Of a DNA stretch of 50,836 bases, positions 8,254 to 16,471 are shown piece by piece; the stretch's first letter is position 1, and every line of letters begins with the position of its first letter. Under the pieces are notes generated by a model. The model worked only from the letters and a program-made list of their open reading frames with translations, did not search any database and had not been told where the DNA came from. The DNA comes from an uncultured Collinsella sp. (GTDB lineage: Bacteria > Actinomycetota > Coriobacteriia > Coriobacteriales > Coriobacteriaceae), in contig CAUFRY010000011.1 in the NCBI GenBank assembly GCA_959028445.1, forward strand, positions 1 through 50,836, given 5' to 3'. The translations under genes were made by a program, and so were the position numbers.

Positions 8254-8380
8254 GGGGCCCTACAGGGTAAAGCTCTGAAAACGTCCTCGGACATGCATGA
8301 AACCCCCGCTGCGCACTTCGTGCGGCGGGGGTTTCATGCGTCCTGCGGAAAGTTTTCAGAGCTTTACCCTGTAGGGTCCC
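8254..8380. repeat. Nested palindromic element D (family 2-like)
   Basis: Arms 8254-8282 and 8352-8380 form 29 bp with a single G-T pair. Inside is a perfect 15-bp hairpin (8295-8309 with 8325-8339). The framework words GTCCT before and TGCGGAA after the inner hairpin match elements B and C. It begins 16 bases after the pta stop and may act as its terminator. Bases 8388-8525 beyond it show no gene or repeat that I recognise. Confidence 0.85.
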
Positions 8381-8530
8381 TGCCGTTACGTTGCAATCAG
8401 GGCATCTGGAGTGGACGGCGGCTTGGCTACGAGCTGGGGCTGAAAATCTGAACGGATGGGTGCCGTTGCTGGGAGCGCAGGCGTTGCTGGTGACGATCAC
8501 TTTGGGACTGGAATTTCCGCCTGCTAGTAA

Positions 8531-8564
8531 AAAGGCCTCCGGAGCTGTTGCTCTGGAGGCCTTT
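8531..8564 (-). terminator. Intrinsic terminator of the first acetate kinase gene
   Basis: A 13-bp stem (8531-8543 with 8552-8564, one G-T pair) is followed on the minus strand by a run of T. It lies 23 bases past the acetate kinase stop at 8587. Confidence 0.85.
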
Positions 8565-8586
8565 CGTTTACATGCAGACGGGCGCG

Positions 8587-9765
8587 TTAGTTGTTCTTGG
8601 TCAGACGCTCGACGTCGTGGGCGATCATGTATTCCTCGTCGGTGGGGATGACCATGACCGTGACGGAAGAGCCGGCGGCGCTGATGACCTGCGGACCGTT
8701 GCCCACGGCCTCGCGGTTCTTGTTGTTGTCGATGCGTACGCCCAGCCACTCAAAGCAGTCGCAGAAGGCCTTGCGAATCGACCAGTCGTTCTCGCCGATG
8801 CCGGCGGTAAAGGTGATGGTATCCACGCCCGCCATGGAGGCGATCATGGAACCGGCCTGCTGCATGGCCTTGTAGGCGAACATATCGAAGGCGAGCAGGC
8901 AGCGCTCGTCACCCTCGGAGGCGCGTGTACGGATGTCTCGGGCATCGTTGGAGATGCCCGAGATGGCAAGCAGACCGGACTGCTTGTTCATCATGTCGTC
9001 GACTTCCTGATAACTGTAGCCGCCCTCGCGCTGAAGATAGCACACGGTGGCCGGGTCGATGGAACCGCAACGGGTACCCATCATCAGGCCGTCAAGCGGC
9101 GTGAGGCCCATCGTGGTGTCGCGGCACACGCCGTCCTCAATGGCGGCAAGCGAAGCGCCGTTGCCCAGATGGCACGAGAGCAGACGGTGGCAGCGCGAGC
9201 CCAGAATCTCTTTGGCCATCATCCACTCGTAACGGTGGCTCGTACCGTGGGCGCCGTACTTGCGCACGTGGTACTTGTCGCACACGTCCTTGGGCAGCGC
9301 GTAGGTGTAGGCGACCTCGGGCATGGTCATGTGGAACGAGGTGTCGAAAACGGCGACGTTGGGCAGCTCAGGATACTTCTCGAGGCAATACTCGATTGCT
9401 GCGGCCTCGCCGTAATTGTGCAGCGGAGCGAGCGGGGCCACCTCAAGGATCTTAGCCATGACCTCATCGTCGACGACCGCGGAATCATCGAAGTGCCAGC
9501 CGCCCTGAACGATACGATGACCAATGCCATCAATCGTAAAGTCGGTCTTCTCGAGCTCCTCGAGCACACGAGCGATAGCAGAGCGATGATCGGGGAAAGG
9601 GACCTCCTCGGTCTGCTTGGCGCCACCGTTCTCGGAGTGGCCAAAGATGCCCATGTCCGAACCGATACGTTCGCAGTTGCCCTTGGCGAAAACCTCGCGG
9701 GTATCGGTATCCAAAAGCTGATATTTAAGGCTTGAGCTGCCGGCGTTGACAACAAGTACGTTCAT
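8587..9765 (-). CDS. ackA: Acetate kinase, downstream copy
   Basis: A 392-residue acetate kinase that makes ATP and acetate from acetyl phosphate in the cytosol. The N-terminal VLVVNAGSSSLKYQ loop, FDTSFH (catalytic Asp), GTRCGSIDPA (Arg) and the IPTDEEYMI end (Glu) are all present, as is the active-site HGTSH motif. The usual GHRxVHGG segment reads GHRIVQGGW, a change shared with the neighbouring copy, so both come from one ancestor. AAGGAG precedes ATG 9765. It has its own upstream promoter region with overlapping inverted repeats and its own terminator, so it need not be co-transcribed with the second copy. Confidence 0.95.
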   Translation of the reverse strand: MNVLVVNAGSSSLKYQLLDTDTREVFAKGNCERIGSDMGIFGHSENGGAKQTEEVPFPDHRSAIARVLEELEKTDFTIDGIGHRIVQGGWHFDDSAVVDDEVMAKILEVAPLAPLHNYGEAAAIEYCLEKYPELPNVAVFDTSFHMTMPEVAYTYALPKDVCDKYHVRKYGAHGTSHRYEWMMAKEILGSRCHRLLSCHLGNGASLAAIEDGVCRDTTMGLTPLDGLMMGTRCGSIDPATVCYLQREGGYSYQEVDDMMNKQSGLLAISGISNDARDIRTRASEGDERCLLAFDMFAYKAMQQAGSMIASMAGVDTITFTAGIGENDWSIRKAFCDCFEWLGVRIDNNKNREAVGNGPQVISAAGSSVTVMVIPTDEEYMIAHDVERLTKNN

Positions 9766-9828
9766 GAGACTCCTTTGCAGTGCAATACGGTCGACGCAGA
9801 CCCCTTAAGGCGGCCGCATTTTAATAAG

Positions 9829-9860
9829 AAGTTATCACAACTTGATAAATAGCTATCAAG
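9829..9860. promoter_or_regulatory. Overlapping inverted repeats upstream of ackA (downstream copy)
   Basis: Three overlapping inverted repeats occur in this AT-rich stretch: AAGTT-ATCAC-AACTT (9829-9843), TTATCA-CAACT-TGATAA (9832-9848) and CTTGATA-6-TATCAAG (9841-9860). The region lies 64-95 bases before the ackA start, where a promoter is expected. It may hold an operator. It does not fit the Rex consensus well and no regulator can be named. Confidence 0.35.
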
Positions 9861-9883
9861 CATATCGCCCAACGAGCACAAAA

Positions 9884-9918
9884 GAGGGGCCGAACGGCGC
9901 TCGGTCGTCCAGCCCCTC
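9884..9918 (-). terminator. Terminator of the upstream acetate kinase copy
   Basis: GAGGGGC (9884-9890) pairs with GCCCCTC (9912-9918) with an internal CGA/TCG pair. On the minus strand it is followed by TTTTGTG. It is 12 bases past the stop at 9930. Confidence 0.7.
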
Positions 9919-9929
9919 CCCTCTTGCAA

Positions 9930-11108
9930 TTACTTGCCGTTGACGATGCGCTCGACGTCGGAAGCGATCATGAACTCCTCGTCCGTGGGGATGACGAAAA
10001 TCTTGACCTTGGAATCCTTGGCGGACAGGCACCAAGCGCCGTCGCCGCGCAGGGCGTTGCGGGCATGGTCCATCTTGACGCCCATAAAGGCCAGACGGTC
10101 GGCCACGCCAGCGCGGACAGCCGGAGCGTGCTCGCCGATGCCGGCGGTAAAGACCAGGGTGTCCATGCCGCACATGGAGGTGGCCATCTCGGCGGCCTTG
10201 GCGGCAATCTTGTAGACAAACATGTCGAAGGCGAGCTGAGCATCGGGGTCACCAGCGGCGGCGAGCTCCTCGACGTTGCGGCAGTCGTTGGTCTTGCCGC
10301 CGGTCACAGCCAAAAGGCCGGACTTCTTGTTCATCATCTCGTCGACCTCGTCGAAGGTGTAGCCACCCTCGCGCTGCAGGTAGCACACGGTAGCCGGGTC
10401 GATGGAGCCGCAGCGGGTGCCCATCATGACGCCATCGAGCGGGGTGAGGCCCATGGTGGTGTCCATGCACTTGCCGTCCTCGATAGCGCACAGGGAAGCG
10501 CCGGAGCCGATATGGCACACGACGACCTTGCGGGCCTCGCCGTTGGTCATCTCGGCGACCTTCTTGGAGATGTAACGGTAGCTGGTGCCGTGGGCGCCGT
10601 ACTTACGGATGTGCAGCTTGTCGCAAACGTCCTTGGGTAGAGCGTAAGTCTTGGCGACCTCGGGCATGTTGAAGTGGAAAGCGGTGTCATAGACCGTGAC
10701 GTTGGGCAGGTCGGGATACTGCTCCAGGCAGAACTCGATAACGTTGGCCTCGGGGTTGTTGTGGAGCGGCGCCAGCGGGGCGACCTCGCGGATCTTAGCG
10801 AGAACGTCCTCGTCGACGAGGGAGGAATCGCCAAAGTACCAACCGCCCTGAACGATGCGATGGCCGATGCCCTCGATCTTGACGCCGTTGGCCTCGAGGT
10901 CCTTCAGGACGACCTCGATGGCGACCTTGTGGTCGGGGAACTCGATGTTCTCGGTCACCTTCTTGGAACCGTTAGCAGCGTGGGTGAAGGTACCGCCGGT
11001 AAAGCAGACGCGCTCGCAGGAGCCCTTTGCGGACACCTTGTGGGACTTGGTGTCGATGACCTGATACTTAAGGGTCGAAGATCCCGCGTTGACGACCAGA
11101 ACGTTCAT
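9930..11108 (-). CDS. ackA: Acetate kinase paralogue, upstream copy with Tyr at the HGTSH histidine
   Basis: Same length (392 residues) and architecture as its tandem neighbour, with conserved VNAGSSTLKYQ, YDTAFH, GTRCGSIDPA and IPTDEEFMI. The active-site motif HGTSH reads HGTSY. The DNA (tac codon) confirms the change. I take this His as the equivalent of His180 of the Methanosarcina enzyme, which stabilises the transition state, so activity or substrate preference may differ. It could favour another acyl phosphate such as propionyl or butyryl phosphate, or be regulatory; this is inference. GGGAG lies 6 bases before ATG 11108. It is separated from the other copy by a terminator and promoter region. 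Confidence 0.92.
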   Translation of the reverse strand: MNVLVVNAGSSTLKYQVIDTKSHKVSAKGSCERVCFTGGTFTHAANGSKKVTENIEFPDHKVAIEVVLKDLEANGVKIEGIGHRIVQGGWYFGDSSLVDEDVLAKIREVAPLAPLHNNPEANVIEFCLEQYPDLPNVTVYDTAFHFNMPEVAKTYALPKDVCDKLHIRKYGAHGTSYRYISKKVAEMTNGEARKVVVCHIGSGASLCAIEDGKCMDTTMGLTPLDGVMMGTRCGSIDPATVCYLQREGGYTFDEVDEMMNKKSGLLAVTGGKTNDCRNVEELAAAGDPDAQLAFDMFVYKIAAKAAEMATSMCGMDTLVFTAGIGEHAPAVRAGVADRLAFMGVKMDHARNALRGDGAWCLSAKDSKVKIFVIPTDEEFMIASDVERIVNGK

Positions 11109-11161
11109 GTGTCTCCCTACTAACAGGCGGTGTGGCGCCGCCAGGTTACATACGCTTCAAT

Positions 11162-11195
11162 AATAAACCCAAACGCCCTCGCGCTCGGGTTTATT
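11162..11195 (-). terminator. Hairpin between the MFS gene and ackA
   Basis: AATAAACCC (11162-11170) pairs with GGGTTTATT (11187-11195). It lies 35 bases past the MFS stop and about 54 before the ackA start. It could be the MFS terminator or part of the ackA leader. Confidence 0.55.
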
Positions 11196-11229
11196 GGCGT
11201 TGATATATAAGTTATCGGTGTCTAAATAC

Positions 11230-12390
11230 TCATGTCCTTTGGCTTGTAAGACGAAATAGCGCGGGGATATACACCAAAGAAGAAATCCCGAGCGCGACAA
11301 GCAATACGACTCGAATGCCCGCAGCGCTGCTCAACACAGCGTTGAGCAGATAGAAAAGAACAGCACCCACCGCCACCATCTGGCTTTGAACCGAAATCAA
11401 TGAACAGCGCATCGAAGAATCAGCAGCATTTTGAAAAATTGAGTATTTAATTGGAGCAAACAACGAGTACGCAACCGTCTGCAGCACATAGAACACGGGC
11501 AGCAAATTAGCCGGAGTAAGGGGGATCAAAAACAAAGCTGTCAATACTAAGCGAATGATGCCGCAAATACGCGCAAAACGGCCCTTGTCGACATGAGCAA
11601 TCACACTGGGCACAATAAGCCCCATGGAGGCCGAGGCAAGGAGCTGGACCGCAATGGTCACACCCGAAGCGACGGAATTCATTCCGCGGCCCGCAAGCAG
11701 CAGTGAGAAAAAGTCTTCCAGGGCGACAAAAGCAAATGCCTGAGAACAGTCCATGATGAACGCTGAACGAAGAATGCCATTACACGCAATAGCGGCACCG
11801 ATCATCTTCGGGCTAATTCCACGCTCAGGTGCCCCCGCAGTGCCCCCTCTTCGCATCTCAGGAATGCAGACAACGACAACCAACGTCAACACCATTGCGA
11901 TGATATCTGCCGAAAGACCAATGAGATATGCACCGACAGACGAAATGAAACCACCCACGCAAGCGGAGATGGCATAAGAGGCATAGAAAACAAATCGCTC
12001 AACGACATTAAGTCTTACGAGCTGGTCCTGAGAGACGCTGTCAATGTAAATCGCTTCTATGGATCCGCTCAGACATGCAACGGCAAAACCTTTGAGAGCG
12101 AACGCACCGATTAAAAGCAGAGGGAAACGGACGAGAAGCAGGGCAGCGTAGTATCCAAGCATCCCCACGACGCCAACGAGACCGCTTGTCTTTCGTCCAA
12201 ACCTATCAGCAATATAGCCAGTGGGAACTTCGAGGATGAACTTGCTCACTTGATATGCAATCATCATGCTAGAAATCGCCACTATCGAGAATCCGACGAA
12301 TTCAAGGTAAACCGTCAGAAAATACAAAATGGTGCTGAAGTTCGACAGAAAAACGAACGTCATATAAAGCAAAACCGTACGGTTTTTCAT
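11230..12390 (-). CDS. MFS family transporter
   Basis: A 386-residue integral membrane protein with about twelve hydrophobic segments and the loop motif DRFGRK between helices 2 and 3, typical of the major facilitator superfamily. It most resembles drug-efflux or small-molecule permeases; substrate unknown. ATG 12390 is preferred because GGAGGGCGGAG lies just before it, whereas the ATG at 12414 would place this ribosome site inside the gene. It follows a LysR-type regulator gene on the same strand, which may control it. The pair is AT-richer than its neighbours, hinting at horizontal acquisition. Confidence 0.88.
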   Translation of the reverse strand: MKNRTVLLYMTFVFLSNFSTILYFLTVYLEFVGFSIVAISSMMIAYQVSKFILEVPTGYIADRFGRKTSGLVGVVGMLGYYAALLLVRFPLLLIGAFALKGFAVACLSGSIEAIYIDSVSQDQLVRLNVVERFVFYASYAISACVGGFISSVGAYLIGLSADIIAMVLTLVVVVCIPEMRRGGTAGAPERGISPKMIGAAIACNGILRSAFIMDCSQAFAFVALEDFFSLLLAGRGMNSVASGVTIAVQLLASASMGLIVPSVIAHVDKGRFARICGIIRLVLTALFLIPLTPANLLPVFYVLQTVAYSLFAPIKYSIFQNAADSSMRCSLISVQSQMVAVGAVLFYLLNAVLSSAAGIRVVLLVALGISSLVYIPALFRLTSQRT

Positions 12391-12495
12391 GCTCCGCCCT
12401 CCAAGAGTCAACAATCTGAATCGGAATCTTGGAAAAGCATGAGGGCAAAGCCGTCAGTCATGTGTTACAAGGCGTCAACATTCACTTGACAACAC

Positions 12496-12511
12496 GAGGC
12501 CAAATGGCCTC
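12496..12511 (-). terminator. Small hairpin overlapping the LysR stop
   Basis: GAGGCC (12496-12501) pairs with GGCCTC (12506-12511) around AAAT. It overlaps the stop codon of the LysR gene. There is no T run, so it may only attenuate transcription into the MFS gene. Confidence 0.35.
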
Positions 12512-13400
12512 ATGAAGCAAGATGACGCAATAGGTGAAGAAATACCGTCTGGTGTCGATCGGTCCAGGCATTTTGTCGATAGCAAAAGTAGATGAGCAAG
12601 GCTACGTCATGCGAGCCTTCAATAGAGCACTCGCTCACTTCCAATCCATCTGATGCGAGAGAAGAGCCAGAAAAACTCAATATCAATCCCCCGGCTTGAA
12701 GAAACTCAGCCTGCGCCCTGCTTCCGTATTCGACATCGCGAAAGCGGAAATTAACCAGCTGAGCTTCGGGACATTGATTGATTGCATTGAGACAGGGTGA
12801 CAAATTAATGGGAACAGCGAGCCTGCCGCCCAGTAACTCACGAATGGTCATAGCGTCAACAGATTGATGACCAGCTGGGCATGAAAGAACCCTGAGCTCC
12901 TTTTCACCCATATATTTTGAAGAAAGGACGCTGTCCCGTGGTTCCTCAAACGAGATAGCCGCGTCCGAAATTCCAAGTATAAGTGATTCAAAGCATGTTG
13001 CCGTTGGCTGATGCCACACATCAAGATGAATCTGAGGGTGCGAGCTTTCAAACGAGTCGTACCAGTTTTCGGAAAAAAGGAGCCCCCGCCCGTGAAGACA
13101 GGGGGCGTAAAGACGGAAATGGCCGTCGGGCGAAACGCCGCCGTTCCCCGATTGAGCGTACTTTTTGAGATCGTCGACTTGCGCCAGGATCACGCGTGCA
13201 CGACGCGCAAATTCTCTGCCCGCCGGAGACAAAACAGCCTCCCCCGCCGATCGGTCGAGCAAAACAATCTGATACTCAGATTCCAACTTTTTTATTGCCG
13301 ACGAAACGGCCTGCGGACTCACGTGAACGGCGCGAGCTGCTTTGCGCACGCCGCCATAGTTCGCTACAGCTTGAAGGTATTCGAGTTGAGAGAGCTGCAT
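12510..13400 (-). CDS. LysR family transcriptional regulator
   Basis: This 296-residue protein has the LysR plan. A winged helix-turn-helix at about residues 1-62 contains the sequence GGVRKAARAVHVSPQAVSSA, and a substrate-binding domain follows from about residue 90. Members bind DNA as tetramers and respond to a small co-inducer. The effector is unknown. The MFS gene 119 bases downstream on the same strand is the obvious candidate target, although LysR genes more often regulate a divergent neighbour. Codon use is AT-richer than in the genes around it. Confidence 0.9.
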   Translation of the reverse strand: MQLSQLEYLQAVANYGGVRKAARAVHVSPQAVSSAIKKLESEYQIVLLDRSAGEAVLSPAGREFARRARVILAQVDDLKKYAQSGNGGVSPDGHFRLYAPCLHGRGLLFSENWYDSFESSHPQIHLDVWHQPTATCFESLILGISDAAISFEEPRDSVLSSKYMGEKELRVLSCPAGHQSVDAMTIRELLGGRLAVPINLSPCLNAINQCPEAQLVNFRFRDVEYGSRAQAEFLQAGGLILSFSGSSLASDGLEVSECSIEGSHDVALLIYFCYRQNAWTDRHQTVFLHLLRHLAS

Positions 13401-13441
13401 AGATTACTCCAAAGGCAGCCAAGTCGACGGCCTACGCGCCC

Positions 13442-13777
13442 TCAGATGAGGTTCTCGCCCAGGTTCTTGCCACCGAGAACGTGCATGTGGAAGTGCATGA
13501 CGGTCTGGCCGGCGTTGACGCCCTTGTTGGAGATGACGCGGAAACCGTCCTCCAAGCCCTTGGCCTTAGCGACCTCCTGGATGGCGTGAGCCATGGCGCC
13601 CATGGTCTCGGCAGGTACGTTGTCGGCGATGTCACTGTAATGCTTCTTGGGGATCACGAGCGTATGGACCGGCGCCTGGGGATTGAGGTCGTCGAAGGCG
13701 ATGACCTGGTCATCCTCATAGACAACGGTCGAGGGGATCTCGTGGTTGGCAATTTTGCAGAAGATACAATCGCACAT
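13442..13777 (-). CDS. HIT family protein (HinT-like)
   Basis: A 111-residue histidine triad protein with HFHMH at residues 95-99 and a possible metal-binding Cys4/Cys7 pair (CIFC). Family members hydrolyse adenosine phosphoramidates or related nucleotides in the cytosol. ATG 13777 has AAAGGA 8 bases upstream; the GTG at 13795 would include this ribosome site and is unlikely. It follows xseB by 49 bases on the same strand and may belong to the xseA-xseB transcript. Confidence 0.93.
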   Translation of the reverse strand: MCDCIFCKIANHEIPSTVVYEDDQVIAFDDLNPQAPVHTLVIPKKHYSDIADNVPAETMGAMAHAIQEVAKAKGLEDGFRVISNKGVNAGQTVMHFHMHVLGGKNLGENLI

Positions 13778-13826
13778 AGTTGGTTCCTTTCTCACAGACC
13801 AAGGTAATTATATTTGGTCGGGATGG

Positions 13827-14093
13827 CTAGAACGAGAGGTTGTCGTCGGTGTTGGCGGCTTCGCCGTCGGCGAGCACGTCGTTGCCGTCGACGTCCTTAA
13901 GAAGCACCGAGACCTTCTGCTCGGCATCGGACAGGCGGGTGCGCAGGCTCTTGAGGAGCTCGACGCCGCGGGTATAGCTCTCGAGCGATTCCTCGAGCTC
14001 CATATCGCCCGACTCCAAGCTGCGAATGATGAGCTCCAACTCCTGCGAGGCCTGCTTGTACGTAAGCTGCTCGACCGGGGTTTTCTCTGCCAT
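13827..14093 (-). CDS. xseB: Exodeoxyribonuclease VII small subunit
   Basis: An 88-residue helical protein with the XseB pattern: LTYKQASQELELIIRSLESGDMELEES, followed by an Arg/Lys-rich helix and an acidic tail. Several copies bind the large subunit XseA to form exonuclease VII, which degrades single-stranded DNA to oligonucleotides in the cytosol. It starts 42 bases after the xseA stop. AGGAAAGGAAA precedes the ATG. The tail (DGNDVLADGEAANTDD) is acidic, unlike the more compact enterobacterial protein. Confidence 0.93.
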   Translation of the reverse strand: MAEKTPVEQLTYKQASQELELIIRSLESGDMELEESLESYTRGVELLKSLRTRLSDAEQKVSVLLKDVDGNDVLADGEAANTDDNLSF

Positions 14094-14135
14094 ATCTGTT
14101 TCCTTTCCTAAAGGTTTATCGCTATGAAACGCGGT

Positions 14136-15587
14136 CTACTCGACCGTATCGACCGTTGCCGCAACGTTACCGTCTGCCATGCGCACGCGGATGGCGTCGC
14201 CGGGCTTAAAGGTCTTGGCGCTCGTGGCCACCCCATCATCGCTGTACGCGATGGAATAGCCGCGGGCAAGCACCTTGAGCGGCGACAGGGCATCAAGCGA
14301 CGCGGCAGCTCGGCCCAGGTCGGACGCGGGCTTGCTGAGCATCGAACGTCCCTGATGCTCCAGACGGGAACTCGCAAGCGTGAGCGCATGGCGCTTGCCA
14401 TCGAGCCCCGAGGTGCTTGTAACCAGACGCTCGGGCAAGCGCTCAAAGTTGGAGCGGAATGTCCCGACCGAGCGTACTATGGCGCCCGACAGGCGATCAG
14501 CAGTCAGCGCAAGCTCCGATTCGCGACGCTCAACCATAAATGTGGGGTCGTTGAGGCACGGGCGGCACGCAGCCGCATCGAGTGCATCGCCCAAGCGAGC
14601 CGAATAGGTATCCCAGGCACGGCGACCACGCTGATCGAGCATCTCCAGGTCGACCTGGGCCGACCCAATCATCGATGCCATCGCGGCACCCAGGCGCTGA
14701 TGGCGCGCCTCGAGTACATCGGCCAACTCCGTCATAGCCGGCGCCACCGATTCTGCCGCCGCCGTGGGCGTGGAGGCGCGGCGGTCGCTCACCATGTCGC
14801 AAATCGAGGTATCGGGCTCATGGCCAATGCCGGTCACCACGGGCACAGGACAAGCCGCCACCGCACGGGCAAGCTCCTCGTCGTTGAAGGTCATGAGGTC
14901 CTCGAAGGAGCCGCCGCCGCGCACCAGCAAGATGCAGTCGGGCGCTGGCGTGATGGCGGCGGCACGGCGCAGGCCCTCAATAAGCTCGGCCGGCGCACCC
15001 TCGCCTTGAACCTTAGCGCCCACGCAGACGAGCTCGACGAGCGGGTTGCGACGACGCAATGTGCGCTTGACGTCGTCGATTACGGCACCCGAAAGCGAGG
15101 TAACGACCGCCACGCGGGAGCAAAACACCGGGATGCGGCGCTTACGCGCTTCGTCCATCAGGCCCTCGCGGCGTAGCTTTTCGGCCAGTTGCGCCACTTG
15201 TTGACGCAGCAGACCCTCCCCCGCCAGCGAAAACGAGCGAGCGACAAAGCTCATGCGGCCCGTGGCCTTATAGAGATTGAAGCTGCCCTTAAAGCTCACC
15301 TGCATGCCGTCGCGCAGATCGAACGTGCGCTTGAGATAGGCGCCCTTCCAGATGATGCAGTCGACGGCCGCCGAGTCGTCCTTGATCTGAAAGTAGCAGT
15401 GGCCGCTTCGGGCGTTGGGACCACGAAAACCCGTGACCTCGCCCAAAACGCTCAGCTGCGGAATGGCATCGAGCGCGCCGGCGGCGATCTCCACCGCCTG
15501 GCTCACGCTGAGCTCCTTGCGCTCCTGATCGTCCGAACCGTCGAACTCGGCGGAAACGGCATTGCCGGTTAGATTCCAGCCCGCCAC
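14136..15587 (-). CDS. xseA: Exodeoxyribonuclease VII large subunit
   Basis: This protein has 483 residues from a GTG at 15587, chosen because AAAGGAGG lies at ideal spacing. The ATG at 15614 would swallow that ribosome site. An OB fold is at about residues 25-115 (SVLGEVTGF, GHCYFQIKDD) and the catalytic core follows (VAVVTSLSGAVIDDVKRTLRRR, VRGGGSFEDLMTFNDEELARA, TGIGHEPDTSICDMVSDRRASTPTAAAE). A coiled-coil region and the C-terminal PLKVLARGYSI segment follow. With XseB it makes exonuclease VII for repair and clearance of single-stranded DNA. xseB is directly downstream. Confidence 0.95.
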   Translation of the reverse strand: MAGWNLTGNAVSAEFDGSDDQERKELSVSQAVEIAAGALDAIPQLSVLGEVTGFRGPNARSGHCYFQIKDDSAAVDCIIWKGAYLKRTFDLRDGMQVSFKGSFNLYKATGRMSFVARSFSLAGEGLLRQQVAQLAEKLRREGLMDEARKRRIPVFCSRVAVVTSLSGAVIDDVKRTLRRRNPLVELVCVGAKVQGEGAPAELIEGLRRAAAITPAPDCILLVRGGGSFEDLMTFNDEELARAVAACPVPVVTGIGHEPDTSICDMVSDRRASTPTAAAESVAPAMTELADVLEARHQRLGAAMASMIGSAQVDLEMLDQRGRRAWDTYSARLGDALDAAACRPCLNDPTFMVERRESELALTADRLSGAIVRSVGTFRSNFERLPERLVTSTSGLDGKRHALTLASSRLEHQGRSMLSKPASDLGRAAASLDALSPLKVLARGYSIAYSDDGVATSAKTFKPGDAIRVRMADGNVAATVDTVE

Positions 15588-15656
15588 GCAGCCTCCTTTC
15601 GTCATCGTGCACATGGGCTCCGGCCCTGCGCAAATTCAAGTCCAACACATAGTACA

Positions 15657-15686
15657 GCGCCGCGGGGACACGAATCCCCGCGGCGC
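15657..15686 (-). terminator. 12-bp hairpin between the Zn peptidase gene and xseA
   Basis: GCGCCGCGGGGA (15657-15668) pairs perfectly with 15675-15686. It lies 17 bases after the Zn peptidase stop on the minus strand. No T tract follows. It may be a weak terminator or an RNA-stabilising stem. Confidence 0.5.
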
Positions 15687-15702
15687 CTGCCTGTCCCATT
15701 TG

Positions 15703-16407
15703 TTATCGGTTGGAGTTTCTGTTGTAGCGAGCCATAAGATAGAGCAGCTGAATAATCGAGGTGAGCGCCGCAGCCACATAGGTAAGCGCGGCGGCCGTCA
15801 GCACCTTCTTGGCACCGTTGACCTGCTTGGAGCTCATACCCGACTGCTCAATATACGCCACGGCACGCCGGCTGGCATCAATCTCAACCGGCAGCGTAAC
15901 CAGTTGGAACAGCACGCTAAACGAGAAGAAGATCAGTGCGAGGGTCGTGAGTCCCGCGATGTTCATAAACAGGCCCAAGAGCAACACGATGGTCCAGGTG
16001 TTCTGGGTAAAGTTGACGACCGGCACGAGGGCGGTGCGAACCTTCATCATGGCGTAACCGCTTTGACGCTGGGCGGCATGGCCCGCCTCGTGGCAGGCGA
16101 CGGCAACGCTTGCGACCGACCCGCCCGAACGGTTGGCATCCGAGAGATACAGGTTATTGTCCTGCGGGTTGTAATGGTCGGTGAGCTCGCCGGCGACACC
16201 CTTGATACCCACGGCGTTGCAGCCGTTGGCGTCGAGCATGCGGCGAGCGACCGTGGCGCCCGTGTCGCCGTCCGAGCGAACCTTGGACCAGGTTTTGTAC
16301 GTCGAGTTGATATAGTTCTGTGCGGCAAGACCAATCACCGTGCAGACAAGAACAACCAGCAGGTACAGCGGGTCGATGCCAAAGCCGTATCCATAGTAAT
16401 AAGGCAT
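15703..16407 (-). CDS. Membrane zinc metallopeptidase (YugP family)
   Basis: A 234-residue membrane protein of the neutral zinc metallopeptidase family typified by YugP. There is an N-terminal helix (about 13-30), the zinc motif HEAGH at residues 106-110, and three more hydrophobic segments (about 130-152, 155-175, 205-225). The segment between zinc motif and helices (AAQRQSGYAMMKVRTALVP) is typical. Substrates are unknown. The N-terminal MPYYYGYGFGIDPLY stretch is characteristic and supports this start. It sits between rnd and xseA on the same strand. Confidence 0.92.
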   Translation of the reverse strand: MPYYYGYGFGIDPLYLLVVLVCTVIGLAAQNYINSTYKTWSKVRSDGDTGATVARRMLDANGCNAVGIKGVAGELTDHYNPQDNNLYLSDANRSGGSVASVAVACHEAGHAAQRQSGYAMMKVRTALVPVVNFTQNTWTIVLLLGLFMNIAGLTTLALIFFSFSVLFQLVTLPVEIDASRRAVAYIEQSGMSSKQVNGAKKVLTAAALTYVAAALTSIIQLLYLMARYNRNSNR

Positions 16408-16471
16408 GCGAATTCCTCCGAATCGAGTTACACGTTGGAGGCATTCTACCCACTCAAGCGGCTAGGCTTCC

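Noticed and set aside
9829..9860. Rex redox-repressor site before ackA
   Set aside because: Inverted repeats are present but do not match TTGTGAA-type half sites with the right spacing.
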